7,182 nt of DNA from positions 1 to 7,182 of the forward strand of contig JAEZYR010000019.1 in assembly GCA_023442635.1 (NCBI GenBank). Direction: 5' to 3'. Within the stretch, counting starts at the first letter, position 1. Each line of letters begins with the position of its first letter. Shown here one piece after another: positions 7,114 through 7,182 of the stretch. Below the pieces are notes generated by a model. It saw only the letters and a program-made list of their open reading frames with translations, searched no databases and had not been told where the DNA came from. The position numbers and the translations under genes were made by a program. This stretch comes from Bacillota bacterium (lineage in GTDB: Bacteria > Bacillota > Clostridia > Saccharofermentanales > Fastidiosipilaceae).

Positions 7114-7136
7114 CGTTTACACAGAAAGCGTAAACG
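7114..7136. repeat. Perfect seven-base inverted repeat upstream of ftsZ
   Basis: CGTTTAC and GTAAACG flank nine bases, giving a centre-to-centre distance of 16 bases, 55 bases before the ftsZ start. The size suits either an operator for a dimeric regulator or a small leader hairpin. A second possible stem (CTTTC at 7110-7114 region with GAAAG at 7124-7128) overlaps it, so the two could not form at once. No convincing sigma-A promoter could be placed between here and ftsZ. Confidence 0.5.
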
Positions 7137-7137
7137 T

Positions 7138-7174
7138 CTTGCCTACACTTTCACCTGAAATGCATTGTAGGAAG
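7138..7174. repeat. Nested inverted repeat in the ftsZ upstream region
   Basis: An outer stem pairs CTT-CCTACA-type arms (7138-7147 with 7166-7174, one bulged base). Inside, TTTC (7149-7152) pairs with GAAA (7157-7160) around a four-base loop. It has no T-run and does not look like a standard terminator. The rest of 7060-7182 holds no recognisable gene. One minus-strand frame is open from the right edge to a TAG at 7143-7145 (13 codons), which could be the tail of an upstream gene but is too short to judge. Confidence 0.4.
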
Positions 7175-7182
7175 GCTTAGCC

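Overview
The window holds six genes, all on the minus strand, and nothing convincing on the plus strand. Read in transcription order (right to left) they are ftsZ (cell division GTPase), nrdR (regulator of ribonucleotide reductase genes), an OmpR/PhoB-type response regulator, its sensor histidine kinase, nth (endonuclease III), and recG (branched-DNA helicase). recG runs off the left edge without its C-terminal part. Every gene is an intact reading frame. I found no mobile element, tRNA, rRNA, CRISPR array or sign of recent transfer.

The FtsZ and NrdR sequences, the Gram-positive style response regulator and the strong GGAGG/AGAGGA ribosome binding sites point to a Bacillota (Firmicutes) bacterium, most likely in or near the Clostridia, with a base composition near 50% GC. 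In many spore-forming Clostridia and Bacilli, spoIIGA, sigE and sigG follow ftsZ. Here nrdR follows it directly, which fits a lineage that has lost, or never had, sporulation. This taxonomic reading is inference from protein resemblance and gene order. I cannot name a genus.

Layout: 7060-7182 is a non-coding leader before ftsZ with two blocks of inverted repeats. 5518-7059 is ftsZ, with an unusually long Q/N/S/T-rich tail. 5392-5517 is a spacer with a stable UUCG-capped hairpin. 4885-5391 is nrdR. A 55-base gap with a possible promoter leads to the response regulator (4101-4829), then 11 bases to the kinase (2341-4089), then 15 bases to nth (1564-2325). The nth stop codon overlaps a GTG start for recG. 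The last four genes therefore look like one tightly packed transcription unit: a two-component system followed by a base-excision glycosylase/lyase and a recombination/replication-fork helicase.

Functionally this is a chromosome-maintenance and cell-cycle neighbourhood: division ring, dNTP supply control, envelope or stress sensing, and DNA repair. No wholly new system is evident. The points most worth a second look are the FtsZ tail with two C-terminal-peptide-like motifs, the structured leader before ftsZ, the hairpin between ftsZ and nrdR, the acidic insert in the kinase HAMP region, and the coupling of a two-component system to DNA repair genes.
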